Positions 1 to 7,730 of a stretch of 64,000 nucleotides of DNA are shown in pieces. Under the pieces are notes generated by a model. It had not been told where the DNA came from, searched no databases, and saw nothing but the letters and a program-made list of their open reading frames with translations. Made by a program: the position numbers and the translations under genes. How positions within the stretch are numbered: the first letter of the stretch is position 1; every line of letters begins with the position of its first letter. This DNA comes from Tistrella bauzanensis (GTDB lineage Bacteria > Pseudomonadota > Alphaproteobacteria > Tistrellales > Tistrellaceae): assembly GCF_014636235.1 (NCBI RefSeq), contig NZ_BMDZ01000019.1, positions 1 to 64,000 of the forward strand, in the 5' to 3' direction.

Positions 1-1633
1 CCTCACCCGAGGGAATCAGCCCCGCAGCGCGGGGGCAAGCGGACATCGACAGGGTTGGAGCCCATTCTGCAACAGGCTCAGTGAGACCGTATTTTTGGTA
101 GAGTTCTGCGTCTGTCCATCGCTGCGTCCAACTCTGCGCAGGAACAAAGGTGTAGACCTTGCGAGTGGTGTCCTGTGAGGGTTTATGTAACAGAATCAGA
201 AATCGAGTTAGCCGGCACGTGAGGTAACTCAGAACACTTTCGGCCTCGCTTCTTTCGTCAAATGGCCCGATGTACATGTATGTCCATGATGAGATACTGC
301 CGGGTTCCCCAATAAATGGCGTACTGATGATTCGATGAGGGTAAGTATCTCGGTTTCCTGTTCCTGGCGCGGCGCGCCCAATAAATACTTTCCATTTATC
401 GAAAGAATGGCGCTCCTTCGTAACCTCAGCGCGCGCGATATATCCAACCCCGCCATTTCTATAAACCTTGAGAGCATCACCCGACTGATTCGGTTTTCCC
501 TTAAATGTGCTATCTAGACCGAATGCGCCAATTGAGCTGACAAGTTGGTCAAAACGCTTGCTTGCGGGCAGCGACACCGACACAGATTGTCCAGTCTCAA
601 CGGCCACTACTTTTTTAAGGATTGACAAACCTTCATTGAAGCGAATGAAGATGTCGGCCCCTTCTTCAAGTAACGGCCGCTCGGCTGTAGAAACTGGCCA
701 ATCTTTGAAATGGGTAGTGACGCGGCATTGGCCGGAATTTCCCCTTTTCCAGAGGAAGTAGCAAACCCCACCTTTCAGGCCTACACCCGGAAACACATCC
801 GATGCGCTAAGATAGTCGTCAATCGAACGTAAGCGGTCGTCAGAAAGCATGGATTCCCTGAATTCATCCAGACCCATGCCACCAGCAAACCATCGCGCAG
901 GAATGATCATCGAGAGATAGCGTGGCTCAAGTTCTTTGGCTTGTTGGACGAACTGGTGGTAAATGGGGCGCGCCTGCTTGCCATGTCCATCAGTCTCCAA
1001 CTGATATGGCGGATTTCCTATGATCACGTCGAATTGCATGTCGCCCCCAAAAATCTCGGCGATCCGAGACTTGATATCGTTGGTATGGATGAACGCATAG
1101 GCGTGGGTTTCAAATCCCTCGCCTCGGTCTAATGTTTCTTTGCTCGCGCCGCAGAATTTGCACTTCCCGGCCATCCATGTGTGTTCAGTGCGCTCGAACC
1201 AAATATTGCCGCTCTCGGTGGCAAACCCCTTCGCCACTGAATGTTCGCCATTGGCGTGTTTCGAACAATATAGGCTGCGCCGCGCAAGCAGGCTGGTTAG
1301 CTTGGTGATGCCGACGCCAAATATTTGCCGCATCAAGATATGATCGACCCGAGTTTGCAGATCGGGGATTTCCGCCGCCAGCCCGGTGATCAGCCGCGTG
1401 GTGATCTCCCGCAGGAACACGCCGGATTTCGTGAACGGGTCAAGGAACGTGACCGTGCTATCCGCCCAGATATTTGCGCCGCCGTTACTGGTGGCCCATG
1501 CCTCCGCCAGTGTATCGAGCATACGGTTGGCAAACTCCGGCGGAGTGAACACCTCGTCGTTGGAGAGGTTGGCAATGCAGGTAAGAACATCGGGATTGCG
1601 CCCCCGCAGCGTAAACCCCACCTGCTCGTTCAT
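1..1633 (-). CDS. Eco57I/N6-adenine DNA methyltransferase-type R-M protein, cut by window edge
   Basis: An open frame of 544 codons reaches the window start without a stop. Its ATG overlaps the stop of the neighbouring methyltransferase gene (ATGA), so the two are probably translationally coupled. Near residues 20-75 it has EVFTPPEFA and a variant SAM motif I, DPFTKSGVFLREI. Near residue 205 comes the catalytic NPPY of N6-adenine methylases. Between them lies a Cys/His cluster (YCSKHANGEHS then CKFCGA) that could bind zinc. Known members carry methylation and sometimes cleavage in one chain; I see no clear nuclease motif in the visible part. The tail after ELYQKYGLTE departs from what I recall of the family end and stays open, so the 3' end may be rearranged. 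Confidence 0.8.
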   Translation of the reverse strand, partial: MNEQVGFTLRGRNPDVLTCIANLSNDEVFTPPEFANRMLDTLAEAWATSNGGANIWADSTVTFLDPFTKSGVFLREITTRLITGLAAEIPDLQTRVDHILMRQIFGVGITKLTSLLARRSLYCSKHANGEHSVAKGFATESGNIWFERTEHTWMAGKCKFCGASKETLDRGEGFETHAYAFIHTNDIKSRIAEIFGGDMQFDVIIGNPPYQLETDGHGKQARPIYHQFVQQAKELEPRYLSMIIPARWFAGGMGLDEFRESMLSDDRLRSIDDYLSASDVFPGVGLKGGVCYFLWKRGNSGQCRVTTHFKDWPVSTAERPLLEEGADIFIRFNEGLSILKKVVAVETGQSVSVSLPASKRFDQLVSSIGAFGLDSTFKGKPNQSGDALKVYRNGGVGYIARAEVTKERHSFDKWKVFIGRAAPGTGNRDTYPHRIISTPFIGEPGSISSWTYMYIGPFDERSEAESVLSYLTCRLTRFLILLHKPSQDTTRKVYTFVPAQSWTQRWTDAELYQKYGLTEPVAEWAPTLSMSACPRAAGLIPSGE

Positions 1634-2286
1634 ACGGCTTCCCCCGTCTCGCCGCTGGCAAATCCAGCCAGATCACGCGGCGTCATCGGCGGATATACTT
1701 TGGTGGGCGTAAATATCTCGTGCCTGCCGAGTTGGGAAAACAACGAGTCTTCGGCGCTGAAGCCCGCCATGCCGGTCAGCACGTCCAACCGGAAATCGCG
1801 TCGCTGAAACTTGCCTTTGCCGAGGTATCCCCACTCCACCATGCTGATCGGCGCGCCGTTCATGTCGCGCATGGTCATGGCATCGCCATGAACGACATTG
1901 AGCGACAGCACGAAGAACGCCGCGCGATACAAGTCATCCGCATCGTCCACCAGATTGAGATATTCGGCGAACACTTCCAGCATGTTCGCCCGGCATTCGG
2001 CGATATTGTCCGGCAGCAATTCGATCCCGTAGCAGCACATCAGCGCAAGCAGCGCGTAGTGCCGCTTCTCGAAGGCGGACTTGCCAAATTTTTTCTCGAC
2101 GGCGGCCAGCTTGCGTTGCAGGACCGGGACCAGAAAATTTCCGCTGCCGCAGGCTGGCTCCAGAAAGCGGGAATCAATGCGCTCGGTCTCGCCCTTGACA
2201 AGATCGAGCATCTTTTCAACCAGCCACGGCGGGGTGAATACCTCTCCGTGATCGGCGACGCGCTTCTTGGACTTAATCAGATTCAT
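1630..2286 (-). CDS. N6-adenine DNA methyltransferase subunit
   Basis: A 218-residue protein with GEVFTPPWLVEKMLD near the start and the SAM-binding motif I LEPACGSGNFL at about residues 42-52, as in type I and Eco57I-like N6-adenine methylases. No NPPY catalytic motif is present; that motif is in the next gene, whose start overlaps this stop codon. The pair therefore looks like a split or two-subunit methyltransferase, one chain with canonical motif I and the other with the catalytic loop. The likely role is modification in a restriction-modification or defence system carried as element cargo. The family call is solid; the division of labour is inference. Confidence 0.8.
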   Translation of the reverse strand: MNLIKSKKRVADHGEVFTPPWLVEKMLDLVKGETERIDSRFLEPACGSGNFLVPVLQRKLAAVEKKFGKSAFEKRHYALLALMCCYGIELLPDNIAECRANMLEVFAEYLNLVDDADDLYRAAFFVLSLNVVHGDAMTMRDMNGAPISMVEWGYLGKGKFQRRDFRLDVLTGMAGFSAEDSLFSQLGRHEIFTPTKVYPPMTPRDLAGFASGETGEAV

Positions 2287-2325
2287 GAATCGTGACCTGT
2301 CATCTCGGCCAGCAGCGCGTGACGG

Positions 2326-2529
2326 TCAGCCACGTTTGGATACCTCCCCAACCTTCCCTTTGCCCCTTGTTAGATCACCCGCCAGAAGGGACAGCCGCTC
2401 GTATTCTTCCACCGACATAACGACCACGACGCCGCGCCCATGCTTTTCAATCAGCACAGGCGCTACGCGCGCAGTATCGATCATCAGGCCAAAACCGTTC
2501 TTGGCCTCACGTGCAGACATGGCTTTCAT
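2326..2529 (-). CDS. Phd/YefM-type antitoxin, no toxin partner seen
   Basis: A 67-residue protein starting MKAMSAREAKNGFG, with the Phd/YefM core (SAREAKN, then VLIEKHGRGVVVVMSVEEYERL), a DNA-binding fold that normally represses its own operon and neutralises a RelE or Doc toxin. The start at 2529 has GGGA a few bases upstream; an ATG at 2547 is possible but has no visible ribosome site. No toxin frame lies on either side: the next gene downstream is the methyltransferase. It is either an orphan antitoxin or a local regulator. Confidence 0.7.
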   Translation of the reverse strand: MKAMSAREAKNGFGLMIDTARVAPVLIEKHGRGVVVVMSVEEYERLSLLAGDLTRGKGKVGEVSKRG

Positions 2530-2683
2530 GGCCGAATCCCGTGACATTCGCTTGCGCCATTTAGGGCGAAATGGCTCTTTTTGCCAAGGGTAATTAGCGC
2601 GGGAAAATCCGTATTTGCGCGGCAAGCCGCGCGATGGCGGGCAGCGCTGCGATATGTGGGGTCTCCGCGCCGCCCGCCATCGC

Positions 2684-2950
2684 TCACGCCCCATCACGGC
2701 GGTCCTGCGCGGCGGTGAGATTCCAGGCGTCGCGCTCAGCCGCGAACGCCTGCTTCCCCCTCGTCGCCCAGAGCGTCACCGCCTTCTCGCGTTCATCGCT
2801 TTTGAGCTTATCGGCTATCCAGAGCAGCGCGCCGTAGATCATGGCGCGATCATCGCCAGTCAGGTCCACGATCCCGGCCTTGACGACGAGGCCGCCGAGT
2901 TCGATCAGATGCCGCGTCCGCTTGCGACGTTCGACCTGCCAGGTGCGCAT
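2684..2950 (-). CDS. traD: TraD-like conjugal transfer protein
   Basis: An 88-residue basic protein. Residues 1-45 (RTWQVERRKRTRHLIELGGLV, then KAGIVDLTGDDRAMIYGALLW) match the small TraD family of Agrobacterium-type plasmids, where traC and traD sit next to oriT opposite traA. The same layout is seen here, just after traC. The remaining residues are a charged helical tail. The molecular role of TraD is poorly known; it accompanies relaxosome genes. A longer upstream start is possible but would run deep into traC. Confidence 0.65.
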   Translation of the reverse strand: MRTWQVERRKRTRHLIELGGLVVKAGIVDLTGDDRAMIYGALLWIADKLKSDEREKAVTLWATRGKQAFAAERDAWNLTAAQDRRDGA

Positions 2951-2951
2951 G

Positions 2952-3278
2952 TCATGCCGCGCTCGCGCCGCTTGATGCCGGTTGCGCGCCGTCCGGTTGC
3001 GGTTGAGCGCCGCCAGCGTCGCGGCCAGCCGATGGCGCAGATCGCCGCGCCCGGCTTTGAAAGAACGCGGCCCCGCGCTTCGCCCACGCCTCTCTCTTTC
3101 CGGCATCCTTGGTTTCGGCCAGCACGATCAGCGCGCCCGCCAGTTCGTCGGCGGTGAGGGCGTCGGCTCCGGTCGAGATGACCAACTCGCCGAGTTGCTG
3201 CGCCTTTCGATTTTTCAGGTCTCGCGTCTTCTCCTCCAGCGCCTTTAGTTCCGCATCGTAGTCCCGTGGCTTGCGCAT
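2952..3278 (-). CDS. traC: TraC-like relaxosome accessory protein
   Basis: A 108-residue protein with a charged coiled coil at the N terminus (DAELKALEEKTRDLKNRK) followed by an alanine-rich segment, as in Ti-plasmid TraC, an accessory thought to act with TraA at oriT. The ATG at 3278 is preferred because GGAGG sits five bases upstream; ATGs at 3281 and 3290 are too close to it or overlap it. It is divergent from traA, with the oriT-like site between them, and is followed immediately by traD. The C-terminal third is low-complexity (Ala, Gln, Pro, Ser). Confidence 0.65.
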   Translation of the reverse strand: MRKPRDYDAELKALEEKTRDLKNRKAQQLGELVISTGADALTADELAGALIVLAETKDAGKREAWAKRGAAFFQSRARRSAPSAGRDAGGAQPQPDGAQPASSGASAA

Positions 3279-3390
3279 CATGTCCTCCATAAGCTGTCGA
3301 TGGAGCGATGATAGTTTCGCACTGGTCGGAATGCTTCTATGTTACCGGGACGGTCTGGAACGGCGCGGATCATCCCGAGAAATTCATTTT

Positions 3391-3419
3391 GAGGGCGCGC
3401 TTATACGTCGTTCCGACGT
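3391..3419 (-). other. oriT: oriT-like nic region (IncQ/Ti type)
   Basis: Read on the minus strand: an inverted repeat ACGTCG-GAA-CGACGT (3419-3405) is followed at once by ATAAGCGCGCCCTC (3404-3391). RSF1010 and Ti plasmids have an inverted repeat next to a TAAGTGCGCCCT-like nic sequence, with the nick before CCCT; the corresponding nick here would fall between 3396 and 3395. The site lies between divergent traC and traA, where Ti oriT is found, and the traA product is of the matching MobQ-like class. Recognition is by eye from known consensus. Confidence 0.7.
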
Positions 3420-3449
3420 GCGCTTGAGGGCAGTATCTGGTCGGTCGCC

Positions 3450-6356
3450 ATGGCGATCTACCATTTCTCCGTTCAGGTCATCGGACGTGCGGCAGGCCGC
3501 AGCGCGGTCGCTGCCGCCGCCTACCGCTCGGCATCGCGGTTGCGCGACGACCGACTGGGCCGCGATCAGGACTTTTCCGCCAAGCGCGATGTCGTCCATT
3601 CCGAGGTCATGCTGCCGGAGAACGCCCCGGAGCAATGGAACGACCGCGAAAAGCTTTGGAACGATGTCGAGGCGTTCGAGAAGCGGAAGGACGCGCAGCT
3701 TTGCCGCGAGGTGGAGTTCGCCATTCCGCGCGAGATGACGGAGCGCCAAGGCATCGAACTGGCCCGCGACTTCGTGCAGGCCGAGTTCGTCGATCGGGGC
3801 ATGATCGCCGACCTCAATGTGCATTGGGACATCGGCGCGGACGGGCTGCCCAAGCCTCACGCCCATGTCATGCTCACCATGCGGTCAGTGGACGAGAATG
3901 GTTTCGGTCCGAAGGCGAGGGACTGGAACCGGACGGAGTTGGTGGAGCGTTGGCGCGAACGGTGGGCCGATCATGTCAACGAGCGGCTGGCCGAACTCGA
4001 CATTGACGCGCGGATCGACCATCGCAGCCTTGAGGCGCAGGGCGTCGCGCTGGAGCCGCAGACGAAGATCGGCGCGCCCGCGCAGCGCATGGAGGCCGCC
4101 GGGATCGAGGCTGACCGCGCCGAGGATCACCGGCGCATCGCCCGCGAGAACGGCGCGCGGATCGTCGCCGATCCTTCCACCGCTCTCGACGCGATGACGC
4201 AGCAGCAATCGACCTTCACCCGGCGCGACATGGCGATGTTCGCGCATCGGCACAGCGACGGGATCGACCAGTTCAACCAGGTGATGGGCGCGATGCGCAG
4301 CGCGCCCGATCTTGTCGAACTCGGCAAGGACGATGCCGGTCAGGACCGCTTCACCACCCGCGACATGATCGAGGCCGAACAGCGCCTGCACCGCGCCGCC
4401 GCGATGATGGCCGAACGCGAACGCCATGAGGTGAACGACAGGGACCACGAAGCCGCATTGGCCCGCGCCGAACAGCGCGGCCTTGTCCTGTCCGGCGAGC
4501 AGGCCGATGCGCTGGCGCATGTCACGGACGGGCGCGGTCTCGGCATTGTCGTCGGCTATGCCGGGACGGGAAAGAGCGCGATGCTGGGTGTGGCGCGCGA
4601 AGCCTGGGAGGATGCCGGTTACACCGTGCGCGGCGCGGCCCTGTCCGGCATCGCCGCCGAGAATCTGGAAGGCGGATCGGGCATCGCGTCCCGCACCATC
4701 GCCAGCATGGAGCATGGTTGGGCGCAGGGCCGCGACATGCTCACGTCCCGCGACGTACTGGTGATCGACGAGGCGGGCATGGTCGGCACGCGGCAGTTGG
4801 AGCGCGTGCTGTCCCATGCCGCCGACGCTGGCGCGAAGGTTGTGTTGGTCGGCGATCCGCAGCAGTTGCAATCCATCGAGGCGGGCGCGGCGTTCCGTTC
4901 GATCCACGAGCGCCACGGCGGCGCGGAGATCAGCGAGGTGCGCCGCCAGCGCGAGGACTGGCAACGGGACACCACGCGCGACCTGGCAACCGACAGAACT
5001 GCCGATGCGATCCATGCTTACGAACGCAACGGCATGGTGCATTCCGCCGAAACCCGCGCACAGGCGCGCGGCGAGTTGATCGACCGTTGGGACCGTGACC
5101 GGCAGGCCAGCCCCGACACCTCCCGCATCATCTTGACCCACACCAATGCGGAGGTGCGGGAATTGAACGAGGCGGCCCGCCAGAAGATGCGCGCCGCGGG
5201 CGAACTTGGCGCGGACGTGCATGTCGCTGCCGATCGTGGCGCGCGGAACTTCGCCCCCGGCGACCGCGTGATGTTCTTGCAAAACGAGCGCGGCCTTGGT
5301 GTGAAGAACGGCACGCTTGGGACCATCGAGCAGGTCAGTCCGCAGTCCATGATCGTCCGCACCGACGACGGCCGCGATGTCGCGTTCGACCTGAAGGACT
5401 ACAACAAGATCGACCACGGCTATGCCGCCACGATCCACAAGGCGCAGGGCATGACCGTGGATCGCACCCATATTCTGGCGACGCCGGGCATGGACACCCA
5501 CGGCAGCTATGTCGCCCTGTCCCGGCACCGCGACGGCATGGACCTGCACTATGGCCGCGACGACTTCGCCAGTCAGGACCGGCTTGTCGGTGTCCTGTCG
5601 CGCGACCGCGCTAAGGACATGGCGAGCGACTACGAACCCGCCCGCGACTACGCCGAACGGCGCGGCATCACCTTCCGTGAGCGCGTGGAACGGGTTGTCG
5701 AGATCGTCAGGCAGGTTCCCGAAAAGGTGCGCGGCATGTTCGACGGGCTGCGCCTGCCCGCCGAGGGCGGACAGGGGCCGGAAAGGAAGGAGGAGGAAGA
5801 CCCGGAGGCGGCGTTGCGCCGCGCTCGTGGCCGGGCGCTCGTCCGTCATGCCCGCGCCGTCGATGCGATCTTCGCGGCGCAGGACCAGGGCGGCAAAGCC
5901 AGCCCCGATCAGATCAGGGAATTGCAGGAGGCGCGCCAGCGGTTCGAGGAGGTGCGCCCCCACGGCTCGCACGACGCCGAAGCGGCCTACAAGAAAAACC
6001 CGGAGCTTGCGGCTGAGGCGGCGTCCGGCGACGCCCGGCGCGCAATCCGCGCCCTGCAACTGGAAACCGAGCTGCGCACCGATCCCGGCCTGCGCGCCGA
6101 CCGTTTCGTGGAACGCTGGCAGAGCCTCCACAGGGCCAGCGACGAACGGTATGCGGCCGGCGACTATGCCGGTCACAGGGCCGCGCGGACGGAGATGGGG
6201 AACATGGCGCACAGCCTCGGACGCGACCCGCAGATGGAGTCCCTTCTGGCGGGCCGCAAGCGCGAACTCGGCATCTCATTCGATTCGGGAATGGGCGTCG
6301 GCCGAGACCTCACCCTCACCTTTGGGCTCGGCCGGGGCCGGGGTCTCGGGCTGTAG
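3450..6356 (+). CDS. traA: TraA conjugative relaxase fused to RecD-like helicase
   Basis: A 968-residue Ti-type TraA. The N-terminal MobA/MobL relaxase domain (about 1-230) starts MAIYHFSVQVIGR, has a candidate catalytic tyrosine at 25 (AAAAYRSASR), and metal-ligand histidines at 125 and 137-139 (PHAHVML). A superfamily 1 helicase follows, with Walker A GYAGTGKS near 370, DEAGM near 433, and IHKAQGMTVD and YVALSRHRDG near 660-690. The tail is charged and helical. The protein nicks oriT, stays bound to the 5' end and unwinds the transferred strand. Family members are often about 1100 residues, so this is slightly short but looks complete. No strong ribosome site is visible before the ATG. Confidence 0.92.
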   Translation: MAIYHFSVQVIGRAAGRSAVAAAAYRSASRLRDDRLGRDQDFSAKRDVVHSEVMLPENAPEQWNDREKLWNDVEAFEKRKDAQLCREVEFAIPREMTERQGIELARDFVQAEFVDRGMIADLNVHWDIGADGLPKPHAHVMLTMRSVDENGFGPKARDWNRTELVERWRERWADHVNERLAELDIDARIDHRSLEAQGVALEPQTKIGAPAQRMEAAGIEADRAEDHRRIARENGARIVADPSTALDAMTQQQSTFTRRDMAMFAHRHSDGIDQFNQVMGAMRSAPDLVELGKDDAGQDRFTTRDMIEAEQRLHRAAAMMAERERHEVNDRDHEAALARAEQRGLVLSGEQADALAHVTDGRGLGIVVGYAGTGKSAMLGVAREAWEDAGYTVRGAALSGIAAENLEGGSGIASRTIASMEHGWAQGRDMLTSRDVLVIDEAGMVGTRQLERVLSHAADAGAKVVLVGDPQQLQSIEAGAAFRSIHERHGGAEISEVRRQREDWQRDTTRDLATDRTADAIHAYERNGMVHSAETRAQARGELIDRWDRDRQASPDTSRIILTHTNAEVRELNEAARQKMRAAGELGADVHVAADRGARNFAPGDRVMFLQNERGLGVKNGTLGTIEQVSPQSMIVRTDDGRDVAFDLKDYNKIDHGYAATIHKAQGMTVDRTHILATPGMDTHGSYVALSRHRDGMDLHYGRDDFASQDRLVGVLSRDRAKDMASDYEPARDYAERRGITFRERVERVVEIVRQVPEKVRGMFDGLRLPAEGGQGPERKEEEDPEAALRRARGRALVRHARAVDAIFAAQDQGGKASPDQIRELQEARQRFEEVRPHGSHDAEAAYKKNPELAAEAASGDARRAIRALQLETELRTDPGLRADRFVERWQSLHRASDERYAAGDYAGHRAARTEMGNMAHSLGRDPQMESLLAGRKRELGISFDSGMGVGRDLTLTFGLGRGRGLGL

Positions 6357-6486
6357 AACCATCCTATTTACCGCCGCCTCTTCGCCACAGCCCTACGACG
6401 CCTAACTATCTATTGCACAACAACAAATCATTGTCTTTGCCTGTCCTGGCAGTTCCCGGAAACAGCCAGCAGGAGGCATCGCGGCC

Positions 6487-6705
6487 ATGCGCCAGCCAGA
6501 CCGTATCATCCGCCTGAACACCGTGCTCGACCGCACCGGCCTGTCCCGGTCCACCATCTACCGCAAGATCGCCGAGGGCACGTTCCCGCCCCAGATCAAG
6601 ATCAGCGTCAACGGCGCGGGATGGCGGGAATCCGACATCGACCGTTGGGTCGCCGATCCCGTGGCGTGGCGGCCCGGAAGCGGGCGCGGCCTCGATGGCG
6701 TCTGA
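6487..6705 (+). CDS. AlpA-family DNA-binding regulator/excisionase-like
   Basis: A 72-residue MerR-like winged helix: IIRLNTVLDRTGLSRSTIYRKI, then GTFPPQIKI and GWRESDIDRWV. This is the AlpA signature of phage P4 and many integrative elements, where such proteins activate integrase expression or direct excision. Here it lies upstream of the toxin-antitoxin/recombinase operon, so a role as recombination directionality factor or activator is plausible (inference). AGGAGG lies 12 bases before the ATG, longer than usual. Confidence 0.8.
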   Translation: MRQPDRIIRLNTVLDRTGLSRSTIYRKIAEGTFPPQIKISVNGAGWRESDIDRWVADPVAWRPGSGRGLDGV

Positions 6706-6940
6706 TCGCGGGGCGTTGTCCCGCTCCCAGCGCGTCAGGTCGCCCACGGCGTCGGAGCAGCTTGAGGAACTGCTGGGCTATCCGTGGCCGTTTCACGGCA
6801 GACCGCCCAGGCACGACCTGTCCACATGGACCGTCACCGACGACTGGCCCCATCCCGTTCCGGTTACGCAGGCCGAGATCGAGGCCTTCGAGCGGTGGTT
6901 CGGTGATCTGTTCGATGAACTGTTCAAGCCCGAAGGTTGA
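6695..6940 (+). CDS. Small hypothetical element protein
   Basis: An 81-residue acidic protein whose ATG lies inside the end of the alpA gene (11-bp overlap), which suggests co-translation. After a basic stretch it has a Trp/Pro-rich middle (LLGYPWPFHGRP, TVTDDWPHPVPV) and an acidic C-terminal helix (EIEAFERWFGDLFDELF). I do not recognise a family. Overlap with a regulator, and a sequence without repeats or frame problems, argue that it is real. Confidence 0.55.
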   Translation: MASDRGALSRSQRVRSPTASEQLEELLGYPWPFHGRPPRHDLSTWTVTDDWPHPVPVTQAEIEAFERWFGDLFDELFKPEG

Positions 6941-6990
6941 TGCCTCTGGCATCGAAATCGGCGTTGAAATCCGTCCTTCATTAGATTACA

Positions 6991-7010
6991 TGTAGTCATA
7001 TATGGCCACA
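6991..7010. promoter_or_regulatory. Operator-like palindrome before the toxin-antitoxin operon
   Basis: The 20-bp sequence TGTAGTCATA/TATGGCCACA is an inverted repeat matching its own reverse complement at 16 of 20 positions. It ends only four bases before the ribosome site (GGAGG, 7014-7018) of the antitoxin gene. Phd/VapB antitoxins repress their own operons by binding such palindromes, so this is the likely autoregulatory site. The overlapping AT-rich core could also serve as part of the promoter. Confidence 0.6.
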
Positions 7011-7023
7011 AATGGAGGGCGAT

Positions 7024-7272
7024 ATGCTGACCATCAACCTTAGAGACGCCAAGGCTGGATTTTCCAGCCTTGTTGATGAAGCCATCAAAGGAGAGATCGT
7101 GACCATCACCCGTCATGGCAAGCCTGTCGCGGCCTTGGTCTCGGTCGAGGCGGCGGAGATCGCGCGCAAGGCGCTCGAACGCAAACGGGCGGGTCTTGTC
7201 AGCTATCTCAGGACGTTCCCAGGCGGAGAGTTCCCGCGTAACCGCAAGCCATCGCGAGATGTCGAGCTTTGA
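7024..7272 (+). CDS. Phd/VapB-type antitoxin
   Basis: An 82-residue Phd/YefM-fold antitoxin (LTINLRDAKAGFSSLVDEA, then VTITRHGKPVAALVSVEAA). The C-terminal part, rich in Arg and Lys, would wrap the toxin. The ATG at 7024 is chosen over 7012 because GGAGG lies five bases upstream and would otherwise overlap the start. Its stop overlaps the toxin start (TTGA). It neutralises the PIN toxin encoded next and probably represses the operon through the palindrome just upstream. Confidence 0.85.
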   Translation: MLTINLRDAKAGFSSLVDEAIKGEIVTITRHGKPVAALVSVEAAEIARKALERKRAGLVSYLRTFPGGEFPRNRKPSRDVEL

Positions 7273-7730
7273 GCGGCTTTCTTCTTGACACCAACGTCAT
7301 TTCCATGTTGGCGCCGTCCAAGGCGGAAGCATCCGGCGACTTCCTCACCTGGCTGGACCGCATGGACAGCGACGGCCGGTTATTCCTGTCGGTCGTCTCC
7401 ATCCATGAAATCGAGAAGGGGATCGCGCTCCTCGACCATAAGGGGGCAACGGCGAAGGCCGCGAGCCTGAAAGCATGGCTCAATGGTCTCGTCTCCACAT
7501 ACGATGACAAGATCATTGGCGTCGACGCGCAGGCTGCCGCAATCGGCGGGCGACTGGAAGCGAAGGCGCTTGCAGCCGGTCAGGACCCCGGCATGGCCGA
7601 TGCCGTGATTGCCGGTATCGCCGCAGCGCATGAACTCGTCATCGTCACCCGCAACACGAAGCATTTTCTGCCGTTCGATATCGCCGCGTTGTCGCCTGAC
7701 GAGGCGGCTGCCGAAGGAGACCGGGCATGA
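7269..7730 (+). CDS. vapC: PIN-domain toxin, VapC family
   Basis: A 153-residue PIN ribonuclease. It starts at a TTG overlapping the antitoxin stop and opens FLLDTNVISML. The acidic residues expected at the metal site are D7, E47 (SIHEIEKG) and D111 (MADAVIAG), with the VTRNTKHF motif near 127. VapC toxins cut RNA, often initiator tRNA, and are held inactive by the cognate antitoxin. Its stop overlaps the recombinase start (ATGA), so toxin, antitoxin and recombinase are one translational unit. It most likely stabilises the element in its host. Confidence 0.88.
   Translation: MSGFLLDTNVISMLAPSKAEASGDFLTWLDRMDSDGRLFLSVVSIHEIEKGIALLDHKGATAKAASLKAWLNGLVSTYDDKIIGVDAQAAAIGGRLEAKALAAGQDPGMADAVIAGIAAAHELVIVTRNTKHFLPFDIAALSPDEAAAEGDRA

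Noticed and set aside
3885..6212. A 775-codon open frame on the minus strand opposite traA
   Set aside because: traA has full relaxase and helicase motifs on the + strand; the mirror frame has none.
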